DNA of 64,000 nucleotides from Rhizobium vallis (GTDB lineage: Bacteria > Pseudomonadota > Alphaproteobacteria > Rhizobiales > Rhizobiaceae): NCBI RefSeq assembly GCF_003985155.1, contig NZ_ML133688.1, positions 310,001 through 374,000 of the forward strand, written 5' to 3'. This document shows, piece by piece, positions 47,772 through 57,161 of this stretch. Made by a program: the position numbers and the translations under genes. The number at the start of each line of letters is the position of its first letter. Position 1 is the stretch's first letter. Below the pieces are notes generated by a model that made no database searches, was not told the DNA's origin, and saw only the letters and a list, made by a program, of their open reading frames with translations.

Positions 47772-48452
47772 TCAAACAGCCATATTCGACGCTGCCGACA
47801 TCACTTCCCGAGGGGCGGGGCCGCCGAACATATGGCGGCCGCCGTCCTCGACTTCGGTGAAACACCAGCGCACGACGCCATCTCGATCGAGCAGGAATTC
47901 GCCGACAAGTTGGCCGTGGCCGGTGGCGATCATCTGGGTGTCATCCTCGGTGAATTCATAGCCGTCCGCCTTGTCGAGATATTCCACCGCTGCCATCAGA
48001 TCCATAGGCGCTGGAAGCTCGTCGGGCATGTCGATGCGCATCGACGTGACCGCATTCATGCTGATTTTGTGCGGCCAGTCATTCTCGGATTCAGTAAACT
48101 GAAGGTTCGGCAGGCCGAAGGCCCTATGCGATACCCTTTCCGGGTCCGAGGCCGCTAGCAGATTGGGAAGCGGGTGGTAGCGGAAATAGAGGCGGGCGCG
48201 GTCGATCGGCGTATTGACGACGGTCAGGCTGTCGATGCCTTTCTCCTGCAATGCATCGGTGAGTTCGGCCATGGCGGCGATCTGCCGGCGGCAGAAGGGG
48301 CAATGCAGTCCGCGGAACAGCCCGACGAGCACCGGCTTCTGGCCGCGAAAATCGTCGATGGCGACCTTGCCTTGGCGGGTGATCGCATCCAGCACCACAT
48401 TCGGGGCGCGATCTCCCGGCTGCAATGGTCTTTCGGCGTGGTTCTCCTGCAT
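47772..48452 (-). CDS. AhpC/TSA-like redoxin
   Basis: A 226-residue thioredoxin-fold protein of the AhpC/TSA redoxin type. The active-site region is VLVGLFRGLHCPFCRRQIAAM, with the cysteine pair CPFC (near residues 51-54). The N-terminus DRAPNVVLDAITRQG is typical. The long C-terminal part (EYLDKADGYEFTEDD...GHGQLVGEFLLDRDGVVRW) suggests a peroxiredoxin-like hydroperoxide reductase. GGGAGGAACG precedes the ATG. No electron-donor gene is adjacent. Confidence 0.85.
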   Translation of the reverse strand: MQENHAERPLQPGDRAPNVVLDAITRQGKVAIDDFRGQKPVLVGLFRGLHCPFCRRQIAAMAELTDALQEKGIDSLTVVNTPIDRARLYFRYHPLPNLLAASDPERVSHRAFGLPNLQFTESENDWPHKISMNAVTSMRIDMPDELPAPMDLMAAVEYLDKADGYEFTEDDTQMIATGHGQLVGEFLLDRDGVVRWCFTEVEDGGRHMFGGPAPREVMSAASNMAV

Positions 48453-48523
48453 GGTTCGTTCCTCCCTATATATTGGAATCGATTCTCCTCATCGATCTCC
48501 GGCAGTCTTTGCAAAGAGGACAG

Positions 48524-51500
48524 TCAGTCGAGAAACGGCAAAACGACGAGTGTGCCGGGATCGAGGTTGTGGCGGATGCATACATCCTGCGCCAGCGTAA
48601 AGTACCGTTCTGCCTCGTCCATATCGTCATGCTCAAGGCTGAGTGTCGCCAAGCCATCATAGCACGGAAAGAGCAGCTGCGGTTCGTCAATTTCCTTCGC
48701 GACCTCAAGAGCTTCCTCGTAATACTTACGAGCTAGCTTCGGCTGCCCATGGCACTGATGAATCTGGCCGAGCACGATCAGCGGTACGGAGAGATGATCG
48801 CGCTGATCGAGCGCCCGGTCGATTTCGACGGATTTCTCCGCGGCCGGCACACCCTCTGCGGCGCAGCGATCGGTGAAAGTGCAGCAGGAAACGGCGAGAT
48901 TGGCGAGAAGGCGTGCCTGGAAGCCGAGATCGCCGATACGGGTCGCGACCTCCAGTCCACGCCGGCAGATCTTGATGGCGTTGCCCGGATCGACGATCGT
49001 GTAGAGAACGCCGAGATTGGAATAGGCGCGACAGGCGACACTTTGCAGATCGGCCTTTTCGGCGACCGAGAGGCTGCGCTCCACTTCCTGCACGGCCTCG
49101 CGGCGACGCCCGAGCCGCGCCAGCGCCGCACCTTTGGTGTTCAGCGCCTCAGCCATCGCGCGCGCTGCCTCCCGTCCGACCTCGGTCGTTCCGTCGATCG
49201 GCAGCGTTTGCAGTCGTTGCAGGGCCTGCGACGCCCACTCGGCGGCAGCGGCCTGATCCCCCATGCGAAAGGCCAGATGGCCGCGCTCCTGCAGAAGATG
49301 CGCATGTTCGACCGGTGCATCTATCGTCGCGATCATCGCTTCGGCCTCGGCGCAATGCGTCTCCGCCTGATCGCGCCGCCCTGCATCGAGATGCAGACGG
49401 CCGATCTTTCGCAGTATCCTCGCGGCAGCGATAGGGTCGTCCTTGGTGCGGTGGATCGCCAGCGCTCGCTGGTAATGGTTCAAGGCAGCGTCGCGCAGGC
49501 CGACAGGGCCGCAGAGATCGGCAAGACGTTCCAGGAGCGCCAGTTGCTCCGTCGTCACCTCCGCCTCGTTTGCGAAGGCGGCAAGCGCTTGGCGATAGAG
49601 GCGCATTGCGTCGTCATTGGCGTAGGTCTTGCGTGCCAGATCGCCCGCCGCCATCAGATAGGCGGCTCCTTTGGCCTTTTCGGTGGTCAGGCTGAAGTGA
49701 TGGCCGAGCAACGCCAGATGCTCGGGCCGGTCGGGCGCCGCGCCATACTGGCGTTCCAGAACCTGGCCGATCCGTCGATGAAGCTCCGTGCGCCTTTGCA
49801 GCAGGAGATTATGGTAGATGACGTCATGCATCAGCGTCTGGCTGAAGCGATAGCCCGGCGATACGGCGGCATCGGGGCCGCGCAATTCCTCGATGATGTT
49901 GGCATCGCAGAGATAATCCAATGCAGCATCGATGCCGGCCGGATCGGTGGCGACGGTGCGCAGGAGCGCTGTATCGAACTTCGGGCCGACCACGGCCGCC
50001 TCCTGCGCCGACCGTCTTATCTCCTGCGGCAGACGATCGACGCGGGCAAGCAGCAGCGCTTGCAGATTGACCGGGATATCGACATCCGTGTCTTCGGCCG
50101 CAACGTGCCAATGCTGACCGTCATGGTGCAACGTGCCCATGTCGATCAGCCCCCGAAGGATTTCTTCGATAAAAAGCGGATTGCCGCCGGCTCGATCGAG
50201 GATGCGCTTGCGCATCGTGACCGGCAATTTGCCGTGAGCCTCGCCGAAAAAGGCGGCAAGCAGTTTCTGGCCGTCGGCGGCGGCGAGCGGACCAAGGCGC
50301 TGCACGGTGACGCTGACACGATTGGAATTCAGCGGGTCGGTCTGCGATGTCGGCCGGTAGATCGCAAGCAGCATCAGCCGGCTGCGCTCCAGCCGATCCA
50401 TCATGAAGCGAAGCACTTCAAGTGAGGCGGCGTCCGCCCAATGCAGATCCTCTATGACAAGCAGCAGCGGGCCTTGTCCCAGCCGCCGCTCGAAGACAGT
50501 ACGGACCGCATAGAAGATCTGCCGCCGTAGCTGCTCCGGTTCGATATGCCGCAACGTGCCATCGGGATCACCGAGGCCGAGGATGTGCAGAAAGAGCGGC
50601 AGCAGTCCCTCGACGTCCTCCGGCGTCAGACCAAGAGCGCGGAATCCCGTTGCCAGCAGTTGTCGCGTCCTCTCAGGATCGTCCCGCTCGCCGATGCCAT
50701 AGGCGCTGCGCACGACTGCGGCGAGCGTGCCATAGGATTGTTCGCCGAGGGGAGAGCAGGTGGCTTGGCGGATGGCAAGGCCCTGGAAACGGGCGGCATT
50801 GCCGGCGGCTCCGACGAATTCGTTCACCAGCCGCGACTTGCCGATACCGGCTTCGCCGATCAGGCGGACAAGCTGGGCCGCGCCGCCGCAGGCAAGATCG
50901 AGGCATGTCAGCAACCGTGAGAGCTCAGCATCCCGTCCGATCATCGGCGCCTGCAGGCCGAAACCTTCGAGCCCGCGCGCCGTATGCGGCGCTTCCAACA
51001 GCCCTGTCAGGCGATGGACTTGGACGTTTCCGCTTTTGCCACGCAACGTCTGCGCGCCGAGACTGTCGAAGGCGAAGGCATGGCGGGTGAGGCGATAGGT
51101 CAGCGGCCCGACGAGGATGTCGTTTTCGCCGGCCATGGATTGCAGGCGCTGCGCGGTGTTCACCGTGTCGCCGGTCACGGAATACGATTTTGTACTGACC
51201 GCACCAAAACCACCGGTGACGACCGGGCCGCTATTGATACCGATATGCAGCCGCAGCGGCACGCCGGCGCGTGAACGCCAGCGCGTGCCGACTTGGGTGG
51301 CCCGATTGATCATAACGAGTGCGGCGTTGAGCGCCCGAACCGGATCGTCCTCGTGTGCGACCGGTGCGCCGAACAGCGCCAGCAGCGCATCGCCGACGAA
51401 CTTGTCGACAAAGCCCCCATAGGTCTCGACCGCCTGGGTCATTTCTTCGAACAATTCGTTCTGCAGCACCCGCATGACTTCCGGGTCGATTTGCTCGCTC

Positions 51501-51772
51501 AGCGTCGTGAAGCCACAGAGATCGGCAAAGAGCACCGTCACCGGCCGCCGGTCGGCATCGCTGTCTGATTTTTCCGGTGCCGCCACCTCGGTACTTGGCT
51601 TCGGGACTGGCTGCGCTTTGCCCAGAAGCGACGCGCCGCATCGCGGGCAGAAGGCAAAATCGGCTTGGCACGCGCAGCCGCAGGCGGCGCAGGAGAGCGG
51701 CTGCTTTGCGCCGCATCGCGGACAGAAAGCAAACCCGCTTTGAATATCGAAACCGCAGCCGGCGCACTCCAT
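48524..51772 (-). CDS. Zinc-ribbon / class III cyclase / AAA ATPase / TPR protein
   Basis: A 1082-residue multidomain signalling protein. Residues ~1-50 hold two zinc ribbons (CxxC pairs at C3/C6, C17/C20, C28/C31, C42/C45). Residues ~75-210 form a class III nucleotidyl cyclase domain with both metal aspartates (FADLCGFT, D84; VGDALLALFG, D128) and the transition-state Asn/Arg in GDTVNTAQRL (N205, R209). Then an ATPase of the MalT/STAND type with Walker A GEAGIGKS (~306-313) and Walker B LLLVIEDLHWAD. The last ~400 residues are TPR helices. No membrane segments, so it is soluble. Cyclase residues look intact, so it may make cAMP in response to a ligand or partner bound by the TPR part. Confidence 0.88.
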   Translation of the reverse strand: MECAGCGFDIQSGFAFCPRCGAKQPLSCAACGCACQADFAFCPRCGASLLGKAQPVPKPSTEVAAPEKSDSDADRRPVTVLFADLCGFTTLSEQIDPEVMRVLQNELFEEMTQAVETYGGFVDKFVGDALLALFGAPVAHEDDPVRALNAALVMINRATQVGTRWRSRAGVPLRLHIGINSGPVVTGGFGAVSTKSYSVTGDTVNTAQRLQSMAGENDILVGPLTYRLTRHAFAFDSLGAQTLRGKSGNVQVHRLTGLLEAPHTARGLEGFGLQAPMIGRDAELSRLLTCLDLACGGAAQLVRLIGEAGIGKSRLVNEFVGAAGNAARFQGLAIRQATCSPLGEQSYGTLAAVVRSAYGIGERDDPERTRQLLATGFRALGLTPEDVEGLLPLFLHILGLGDPDGTLRHIEPEQLRRQIFYAVRTVFERRLGQGPLLLVIEDLHWADAASLEVLRFMMDRLERSRLMLLAIYRPTSQTDPLNSNRVSVTVQRLGPLAAADGQKLLAAFFGEAHGKLPVTMRKRILDRAGGNPLFIEEILRGLIDMGTLHHDGQHWHVAAEDTDVDIPVNLQALLLARVDRLPQEIRRSAQEAAVVGPKFDTALLRTVATDPAGIDAALDYLCDANIIEELRGPDAAVSPGYRFSQTLMHDVIYHNLLLQRRTELHRRIGQVLERQYGAAPDRPEHLALLGHHFSLTTEKAKGAAYLMAAGDLARKTYANDDAMRLYRQALAAFANEAEVTTEQLALLERLADLCGPVGLRDAALNHYQRALAIHRTKDDPIAAARILRKIGRLHLDAGRRDQAETHCAEAEAMIATIDAPVEHAHLLQERGHLAFRMGDQAAAAEWASQALQRLQTLPIDGTTEVGREAARAMAEALNTKGAALARLGRRREAVQEVERSLSVAEKADLQSVACRAYSNLGVLYTIVDPGNAIKICRRGLEVATRIGDLGFQARLLANLAVSCCTFTDRCAAEGVPAAEKSVEIDRALDQRDHLSVPLIVLGQIHQCHGQPKLARKYYEEALEVAKEIDEPQLLFPCYDGLATLSLEHDDMDEAERYFTLAQDVCIRHNLDPGTLVVLPFLD

Positions 51773-51929
51773 CGCACGCGTCTCACGAAGAGCCCACTTT
51801 GTTCTGGCTATTCAGCCGCGCAGCGGGCTTCAAAACAGGAACCAGCATGAACCTGCTGCCCCGAGCCCGCAAGCACTAAACGAGCGGCGACGACGTGTCG
51901 GGTAGAATGCTCGTGGCCCTCAAACGACG

Positions 51930-52745
51930 TCACCTCGTCCCCGCAAGAAACTGCCGAAACCGTTCGGACTTCGGCTGCGTAAAAAGCTCGGCAGGCGCGC
52001 CGGTTTCTTCGATGACACCCTTGTGGAGAAACACCACTTTATTGGAAACGTCGCGCGCAAACCCCATCTCATGCGTCACGACAAGCATGGTACGGCCTTC
52101 TTCGGCAAGCGAGCGCATCACCTTCAGCACTTCGCCGACGAGTTCGGGATCAAGCGCAGAGGTCGGTTCGTCAAACAGCATGACCTTCGGGCGCTGCGCC
52201 AGCGCACGGGCGATTGCAGCGCGCTGCTGCTGCCCTCCGGACAGGTGCGCGGGATAGAAATTTCGCTTGTCGGCGATACCGACCCGTTCAAGCAGAGCTT
52301 CGGCCTCGGCAATGCATTCCGCACGGTCGCGTTTCTGGACGTGCACCGGCGCTTCGATCAGGTTTTCCAGGATCGTCATGTGCGACCAAAGATTGAAACT
52401 CTGAAACACCATGCCGATATGCTCGCGCATCCGATCGACCTGCCTGCGGTCGGCGGGCACGGTTCTGTGCCCCGTTTTCTTCAGGCCATACACCTCGCCG
52501 CCGATACGGATTTCCCCGCTGTCGGGAACTTCGAGCATATTGAGACATCTGAGCATCGTCGATTTGCCCGATCCGGACGAACCAAGAATGGAAATCACAT
52601 CGCCCTCATGCGCTTCGAACGAAACGCCCTTCAAGACTTCCAATGGGCCAAAGCACTTGCGAAGATCCTTGACCGAAACGGCAGCGTTTTTGTCTTTGTT
52701 CTCGCTCGCCGAAAATGTTCCCCTGCCAGACATCCACACTCCCAT
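51930..52745 (-). CDS. Polar amino acid ABC transporter ATP-binding protein
   Basis: A 271-residue HisP/GlnQ-class ATPase. Walker [11 protein letters not shown]-loop [11 protein letters not shown], signature [15 protein letters not shown], Walker [16 protein letters not shown]-loop VTHEMGFA. The start directly abuts the second permease stop (52746); a second ATG four codons in is possible. It is the last gene of a GntR-permease-permease-ATPase series and powers uptake of the solute bound by the protein encoded at 56204. Confidence 0.94.
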   Translation of the reverse strand: MGVWMSGRGTFSASENKDKNAAVSVKDLRKCFGPLEVLKGVSFEAHEGDVISILGSSGSGKSTMLRCLNMLEVPDSGEIRIGGEVYGLKKTGHRTVPADRRQVDRMREHIGMVFQSFNLWSHMTILENLIEAPVHVQKRDRAECIAEAEALLERVGIADKRNFYPAHLSGGQQQRAAIARALAQRPKVMLFDEPTSALDPELVGEVLKVMRSLAEEGRTMLVVTHEMGFARDVSNKVVFLHKGVIEETGAPAELFTQPKSERFRQFLAGTR

Positions 52746-53447
52746 CTAAGATTGCAGCCGCATGCGCATGTGCGGCGAAAGCCAAAATTCGACCAGCAAG
52801 AGCATGCGCGTAACGATGAAATTGATCGCAAGGTAGATCGCCCCTGCGACGATGAAGATCTCGAAGGCGCGGAAGCTGTCGGCGATCAGTTTTCCGGCCA
52901 GGCCGGTGACTTCCATGATCGTGATGACAGACGCGAGTGCCGTTGCTTTGAGCATCAGGATGATCTCATTGCCGTAGGCAGGCAGCGCATGCCTGATGGC
53001 GATCGGCAGGATGATCCGTCTGAACAGAAGAACACCCGACATCCCGCAGGCGCGCGCCGCTTCGATTTCCTGGCTGGAGACGGCCCTGAGACCGCCGCGG
53101 AAAATTTCGCTGCAGTAAGCGGCCGTGTTTAGCGTGAGCGCCAGCACCGCGCACCAATAAGGCTCGCGAAAGAACCACCAGAGCCCGAGGTCCTGCAACC
53201 CGTGCCGGAACTGGCCGAGGCCATAATAGATCAGGAACATCTGGACGAGGAGAGGCGAACCTCTGAAGACGAAGACATAGGCGCCGGCTGCGTTTCGTCC
53301 CATTGCGCCGCCTGTCACCGCCAGCAGCGAGATGGCAAGCGCCAGGATGCTTCCTGCCACGATGGAAGTGACTGCGAGCTCGAGGGTGAGGGGCACCCCG
53401 GTCAGAAGCGTGAGAAACGTATCCCACATGAAGCCGATATCCGTCAT
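52746..53447 (-). CDS. Polar amino acid ABC permease (HisM/OccM-like)
   Basis: A 233-residue HisM/OccM-type permease with about five helices and the EAA motif IEAARACGMSGVLLFRRIILPIAIRHALP. The frame continues far upstream inside the first permease, but the ATG at 53447 has AAGGAGAG ahead and gives a normal length. Its start overlaps the first permease stop by four bases (ATGA). Confidence 0.92.
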   Translation of the reverse strand: MTDIGFMWDTFLTLLTGVPLTLELAVTSIVAGSILALAISLLAVTGGAMGRNAAGAYVFVFRGSPLLVQMFLIYYGLGQFRHGLQDLGLWWFFREPYWCAVLALTLNTAAYCSEIFRGGLRAVSSQEIEAARACGMSGVLLFRRIILPIAIRHALPAYGNEIILMLKATALASVITIMEVTGLAGKLIADSFRAFEIFIVAGAIYLAINFIVTRMLLLVEFWLSPHMRMRLQS

Positions 53448-54169
53448 AGCGCTCTCCTTACGCCCTGGGTCGTTCGAGCTTCCATTCGCCTGAATACGAT
53501 CGAGGAGAACCAGGTTACGACGAGATAGAGAACGACCGCCGACAGGTAGAATTCGAAGGGGCGTCGGGTGGAGCCGGCGGCGATTTGCGATTGGCGCAGC
53601 AGCTCGACGAGGCCGGTAACAGAGATCAGCGCCGATTCCTTCAATACGAGTTGCCAGGTGTTTCCAAGACCGGGAATGGCGTAACGAAGGACGAGCGGGG
53701 CGACGATACGCCTGAATTTGGGCCATGGCCGCATACCGACGGCGCTGGCGGCTTCGAGTTCGCCGCGTGCGACCGATCTGTAGGCTCCGCGAAATACTTC
53801 GGCCTGATAGGCTGCCGAAACCACGCCAAGCGCCAGGGTCCCGGTCAAAAAGGCAGGCATTCCGATGAAGCCTTGATACCCGAACAGGCCGCCGATGGAT
53901 CCGAGGAACGCGCTGCCGCCGAAATAGAAGAGATAGATGACCAGAAGGTCCGGTACGCCGCGAAGGACGGTCGTGTAGCAGTCGGCAAGCCAGCGCAGGC
54001 CCATGTGGCGGGACAGCTGCATGAAGGTGACGATCGAGCCGATGACCGTTCCAGCCAGAAAGCCGCAGACGGACACACCGATTGTCATGGCCGCCGCTGT
54101 CAGAAGCAGCCAGCCCCAACCGGTCGGCCCGAAACCGATGAGTGTGAGGTAACTACCGATAAATGCCAT
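53444..54169 (-). CDS. Polar amino acid ABC permease (HisQ/OccQ-like)
   Basis: A 241-residue HisQ/OccQ-type permease. Motifs TVLRGVPDLLVIYLFYFGG and the EAA loop ELEAASAVGMRPWPKFRRIVAPLVLRYAIPG are typical of opine, arginine and octopine importers, fitting uptake of a cationic or guanidino compound. AGAGGT lies ahead of the ATG. First gene of the transporter after the GntR regulator, 33 bases away. Confidence 0.93.
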   Translation of the reverse strand: MAFIGSYLTLIGFGPTGWGWLLLTAAAMTIGVSVCGFLAGTVIGSIVTFMQLSRHMGLRWLADCYTTVLRGVPDLLVIYLFYFGGSAFLGSIGGLFGYQGFIGMPAFLTGTLALGVVSAAYQAEVFRGAYRSVARGELEAASAVGMRPWPKFRRIVAPLVLRYAIPGLGNTWQLVLKESALISVTGLVELLRQSQIAAGSTRRPFEFYLSAVVLYLVVTWFSSIVFRRMEARTTQGVRRAL

Positions 54170-54202
54170 GCGTGGACCTCTTGGTGAAGGATCGGGGTTG
54201 CT

Positions 54203-54901
54203 TCACTCGGCAGCGCGCCGGTGCGCCCAAATGCGCTGAAGCTTCGACATGTTCTTGAGCGAGCTTTGGACATGCGCCCGGGCTGCGATGGCCGCCGCCT
54301 CCTTGTCGCGTGCACAGATGGCGTCTGCGATCGCCCGGTGCTCGTCGAGATCGGTGTGCTCCAGATCAACCCAAAGCACTTCAAGCCAAAGCGCCAGGCG
54401 AAGCTGCTGGTAAATTTGATCCGTCGCCCTCACGAGGGCCTCGTTCCGGGTCGATTCGACGATCACGCGATGGATGTGCAGTCCAAGATCGAGATTGCGC
54501 GCGGCGTCCGACGGTGCCTCGTTGGTCGTTTCCTTGAGTTCTTCCATCTGGAGGATGACGCCGCGAAGCCGATCGAGATCTTCCTCGCTCGCCATCTCGC
54601 AGGCGAGCTGCGCCGCGCAAACATCGAGCGCTTCGCGAACAACCAGCAGATTGCAGAATTTGGTGACGTCGAGATCGGTCACCGTGTAGCCGAAATTCCG
54701 CTGCCCGACGACCAGCCCTTCCTCTTCGAGCTTCATCAGCGCTTCACGCAACGGCGTTCGGCTGACGCCGAAGCGTTTGGCAAGCGTAACTTCAGAAAGC
54801 CGCTCGGAGGGGCGAAGTTGGCCGCTGAGGATCAGGTCCTTCAATTGCGCATAGGTGCTCTCGCGCAACGATCCTCGCTGTTCCGTTTTGGTCGGTGCCA
54901 A
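54203..54901 (-). CDS. GntR-family regulator, FCD subfamily
   Basis: A 232-residue FadR-type regulator. The N-terminal winged helix (STYAQLKDLILSGQLRPSERLSEVTLA; FGVSRTPLREAL) is followed by an all-helical FCD ligand domain with metal/ligand residues around HIHRVIVEST and DEHRAIADAI. The start is TTG (54901) with AGGGGA six bases ahead. Autoregulation and control of the divergent ureohydrolase gene through the TGTATACA site between them is likely. It probably senses the catabolic substrate. Confidence 0.93.
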   Translation of the reverse strand: MAPTKTEQRGSLRESTYAQLKDLILSGQLRPSERLSEVTLAKRFGVSRTPLREALMKLEEEGLVVGQRNFGYTVTDLDVTKFCNLLVVREALDVCAAQLACEMASEEDLDRLRGVILQMEELKETTNEAPSDAARNLDLGLHIHRVIVESTRNEALVRATDQIYQQLRLALWLEVLWVDLEHTDLDEHRAIADAICARDKEAAAIAARAHVQSSLKNMSKLQRIWAHRRAAE

Positions 54902-54993
54902 TCAATTCCCCTTCCATTTCTGGTCCATTCACCGGTCTCGGCGAGTGACACCATAACGTTTTTCCTCTTGCTCGATCAAGAAGAATACGATTA

Positions 54994-55001
54994 TGTATAC
55001 A
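54994..55001. promoter_or_regulatory. Candidate GntR operator
   Basis: TGTATACA palindrome inside ATTATGTATACAATGT, in the divergent 177-base region between the GntR gene and the ureohydrolase gene. AT-rich sites centred on GTATAC are common for FCD-type GntR proteins. Confidence 0.5.
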
Positions 55002-55078
55002 ATGTTGGCGACAACAAGCAATGGCTCCTCTTCCGCTTTTTGGTCGCGGCTTGAAGAGACAGAACACATGGAGGTCCG

Positions 55079-56125
55079 ATGCCGGAGATTCTCAGCCTTG
55101 ACGAACTGCGGAAGCGCTTTTTGAATGCTTCAGGCGGTGAAGTGTTCGATCCGGAATTTGGAAAGGTCGCCGAACTGGTCTTCGGTGAGGGCGACAGTCG
55201 TCAGGCTCCTTACTGCGGTGTTCCGACCTTGCTGAAGGCCCCGTATCGTCCCGATGCCTCGCCGGATTTCATGGATCTGGACATTGCGCTTTTTGGAATT
55301 CCCATGGATCTCGGGGTAACGAACCGATCGGGTGCACGTTTCGGGCCGAGAGCCGTACGCAATGTCGATCGGGTTGGTCCCTACGATCACGTCCTGCGAG
55401 CCGTCCCGACTGCCCATGCCCGCGTTGCTGATGTGGGCGATGTCCCGTTCGCCAGCCGTTTTGATCTTGCTGCATCCCACCGAGATATCGAACGATTTGT
55501 CCATCGCTTGATTGGAGCTGGCGTCGCGCCGCTGGCGGTCGGCGGCGACCATTCGGTCAGCCTTCCCATTCTGAGGGCCGTGGGCAGGCATCAGCCGGTG
55601 GGGATGATCCACATCGATGCGCATTGCGATACAGGCGGCTCGTTTGAGGGCTGCAAATTCCATCATGGCGGGCCCTTCCGCCAGGCGGTTCTCGACGGTG
55701 TTCTTGATCCCAGGCGGACGATTCAGATCGGAATTCGAGGAAATTCCGAGTATCTGTGGGAGTTCTCCTATGCCTCGGGCATGACCGTCATCCATGCGGA
55801 AGAAGTCGGTGACCTCAGCATCAAGGGCGTGATCGCAAAGGCGAGAGAGATTGCCGGATCAGGCCCGACCTACATCAGTTTCGATGTTGATTCGCTTGAC
55901 CCGGCATTTGCGCCCGGCACTGGGACGCCAGAAGTGGGCGGGCTGACATCCGCCCAGGCGCTCGGAATTCTGCGCGGTCTTTCAGGTTTGAACATCGTTG
56001 GCGGCGACGTCGTGGAGATCGCTCCGCAATACGATCCAACCTCAAACACGGCGCAGATTGCCGCGCAGGTCTTATTCGAAATCCTCTGCCTGACGGCCGA
56101 GGCAATCAAGATTCGTGCGTCCTAG
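55079..56125 (+). CDS. Ureohydrolase (agmatinase/guanidinobutyrase family)
   Basis: A 348-residue arginase-superfamily enzyme that hydrolyses a guanidino group to urea and an amine. All manganese ligands are present: GGDHSV (H158), HIDAHCDT (D180, H182, D184) and SFDVDSLDP (D269, D271). The segment CKFHHGGPFRQAV resembles guanidinobutyrase and guanidinopropionase more than SpeB agmatinase. TGGAGG lies before the ATG. It heads a catabolic operon with a binding protein, aminotransferase, gamma-glutamyltransferase and semialdehyde dehydrogenase, which fits degradation of 4-guanidinobutyrate or a similar compound. A free-guanidine hydrolase is a less likely alternative. Confidence 0.88.
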   Translation: MPEILSLDELRKRFLNASGGEVFDPEFGKVAELVFGEGDSRQAPYCGVPTLLKAPYRPDASPDFMDLDIALFGIPMDLGVTNRSGARFGPRAVRNVDRVGPYDHVLRAVPTAHARVADVGDVPFASRFDLAASHRDIERFVHRLIGAGVAPLAVGGDHSVSLPILRAVGRHQPVGMIHIDAHCDTGGSFEGCKFHHGGPFRQAVLDGVLDPRRTIQIGIRGNSEYLWEFSYASGMTVIHAEEVGDLSIKGVIAKAREIAGSGPTYISFDVDSLDPAFAPGTGTPEVGGLTSAQALGILRGLSGLNIVGGDVVEIAPQYDPTSNTAQIAAQVLFEILCLTAEAIKIRAS

Positions 56126-56203
56126 CAAATCGCCGGACGCGCGGAGTCTGCAACAGCCTTGCCTTGGGAAAAGGGCAGGGTGCAACAAAAGGGGAATGCC
56201 AAT

Positions 56204-57046
56204 ATGCAAGTATCAAAACTTTTGCTGACGTCCGCTCTGCTTGGCGTGCTGTCGGCTGGCGCCGCCGTCGCTGAGACGAAGCCGACTGAGATCACCATCG
56301 CAACCGAAGGCGCATACGAGCCTTGGAACTTTACCGGTCCTGATGGCAAGCTCGCAGGGTTCGAGATCGATCTTGCCAACGACCTTTGCGCTCGCATGAA
56401 GATCAAATGCACTATCGTCGCGCAGGATTGGGATGGGCTGATTCCATCGCTCAATGCGAAGAAGTTCGACGCCATCATGGCGTCGATGATCGTTACCGAA
56501 AAGCGCCTTGCCGTCATCTCGTTCAGCAAGCCCTATGCCCCGACCGCCGCCGCCTTCATGGTCGAAAAATCAGGTTCTCTCGCAGATCTGCCGGGAACTG
56601 GGACGACGGTTGATCTCGCCGGCGACAAGGCGAAGGTCGAGAAGGAATTGCAGCCGCTTCGAGACGCCCTGAAGGGCAAGGCCGTGGGCGCCCAGGTGTC
56701 GACGGCCAACACTGCCTTTCTCGACGCCTATTTCAAGGGCGTGGTCGACACCAGGGAATACAAGACCGTCGAACAGCATGATCTGGACCTCCAGGCCGGC
56801 CGTATCGACGCCGTCGTTGCCCAGAAGACATCACTGAATGCAACGCTCGGCAAGGACGACTTCAAAGACTACAAGATCGCGGGTCCGACCTTCAAAGGCG
56901 GGGTCTTCGGACAAGGCATCGCGGCGGGCCTTCGCAAGGACGATACCGTCTTGAAGTCGATGTTCGACGCGGCGATCGAAGCGGCCGAAGCGGACGGCAC
57001 GATCAACAAGCTCGCACAGAAGTGGATGAAGACGACGCTTGATTGA
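56204..57046 (+). CDS. Polar amino acid-type ABC solute-binding protein
   Basis: A 280-residue periplasmic binding protein (SBP_bac_3). Signal peptide MQVSKLLLTSALLGVLSAGA ends near AVA-ETK (residue 22). Core marks are ITIATEGAYEPWNFTGPDGKLAGFEIDLANDLC, the FDAIMASMIVTEKRLAVISFSKPY stretch, and C-terminal GTINKLAQKWM, as in arginine/ornithine/octopine binders. The ATG at 56204 has AGGGGA ahead; the longer frame from 56159 lacks a ribosome site. It serves the transporter encoded divergently at 51930-54169. A hairpin downstream may stabilise its message. Confidence 0.93.
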   Translation: MQVSKLLLTSALLGVLSAGAAVAETKPTEITIATEGAYEPWNFTGPDGKLAGFEIDLANDLCARMKIKCTIVAQDWDGLIPSLNAKKFDAIMASMIVTEKRLAVISFSKPYAPTAAAFMVEKSGSLADLPGTGTTVDLAGDKAKVEKELQPLRDALKGKAVGAQVSTANTAFLDAYFKGVVDTREYKTVEQHDLDLQAGRIDAVVAQKTSLNATLGKDDFKDYKIAGPTFKGGVFGQGIAAGLRKDDTVLKSMFDAAIEAAEADGTINKLAQKWMKTTLD

Positions 57047-57082
57047 TCAAGCGGCAGCGCTCCCATTTCGGCAGCGATTGGC

Positions 57083-57113
57083 AGCCGGCGCACCGAGAGG
57101 TCGCGCCGGCTGA
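57083..57113 (+). other. Intercistronic hairpin after the binding-protein gene
   Basis: Ten-base perfect stem CAGCCGGCGC / GCGCCGGCTG (57083-57092, 57104-57113), 11-base loop, no T-run. Such hairpins after binding-protein genes often protect the upstream message or weaken downstream expression. Confidence 0.5.
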
Positions 57114-57161
57114 CCGGCCCGGCGTCGCCATCGAAACACACCCATCATTTGGAGAACCACT

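Noticed and set aside
48749..50425. 558-codon open frame antisense to the cyclase/TPR gene.
   Set aside because: Mirror of codon bias in the real gene; no recognisable domain.
51847..51879. Ten-codon frame MNLLPRARKH with AGGA ahead, plus strand.
   Set aside because: No plus-strand gene follows for over 3 kb, so a leader peptide role makes no sense; too short to call.
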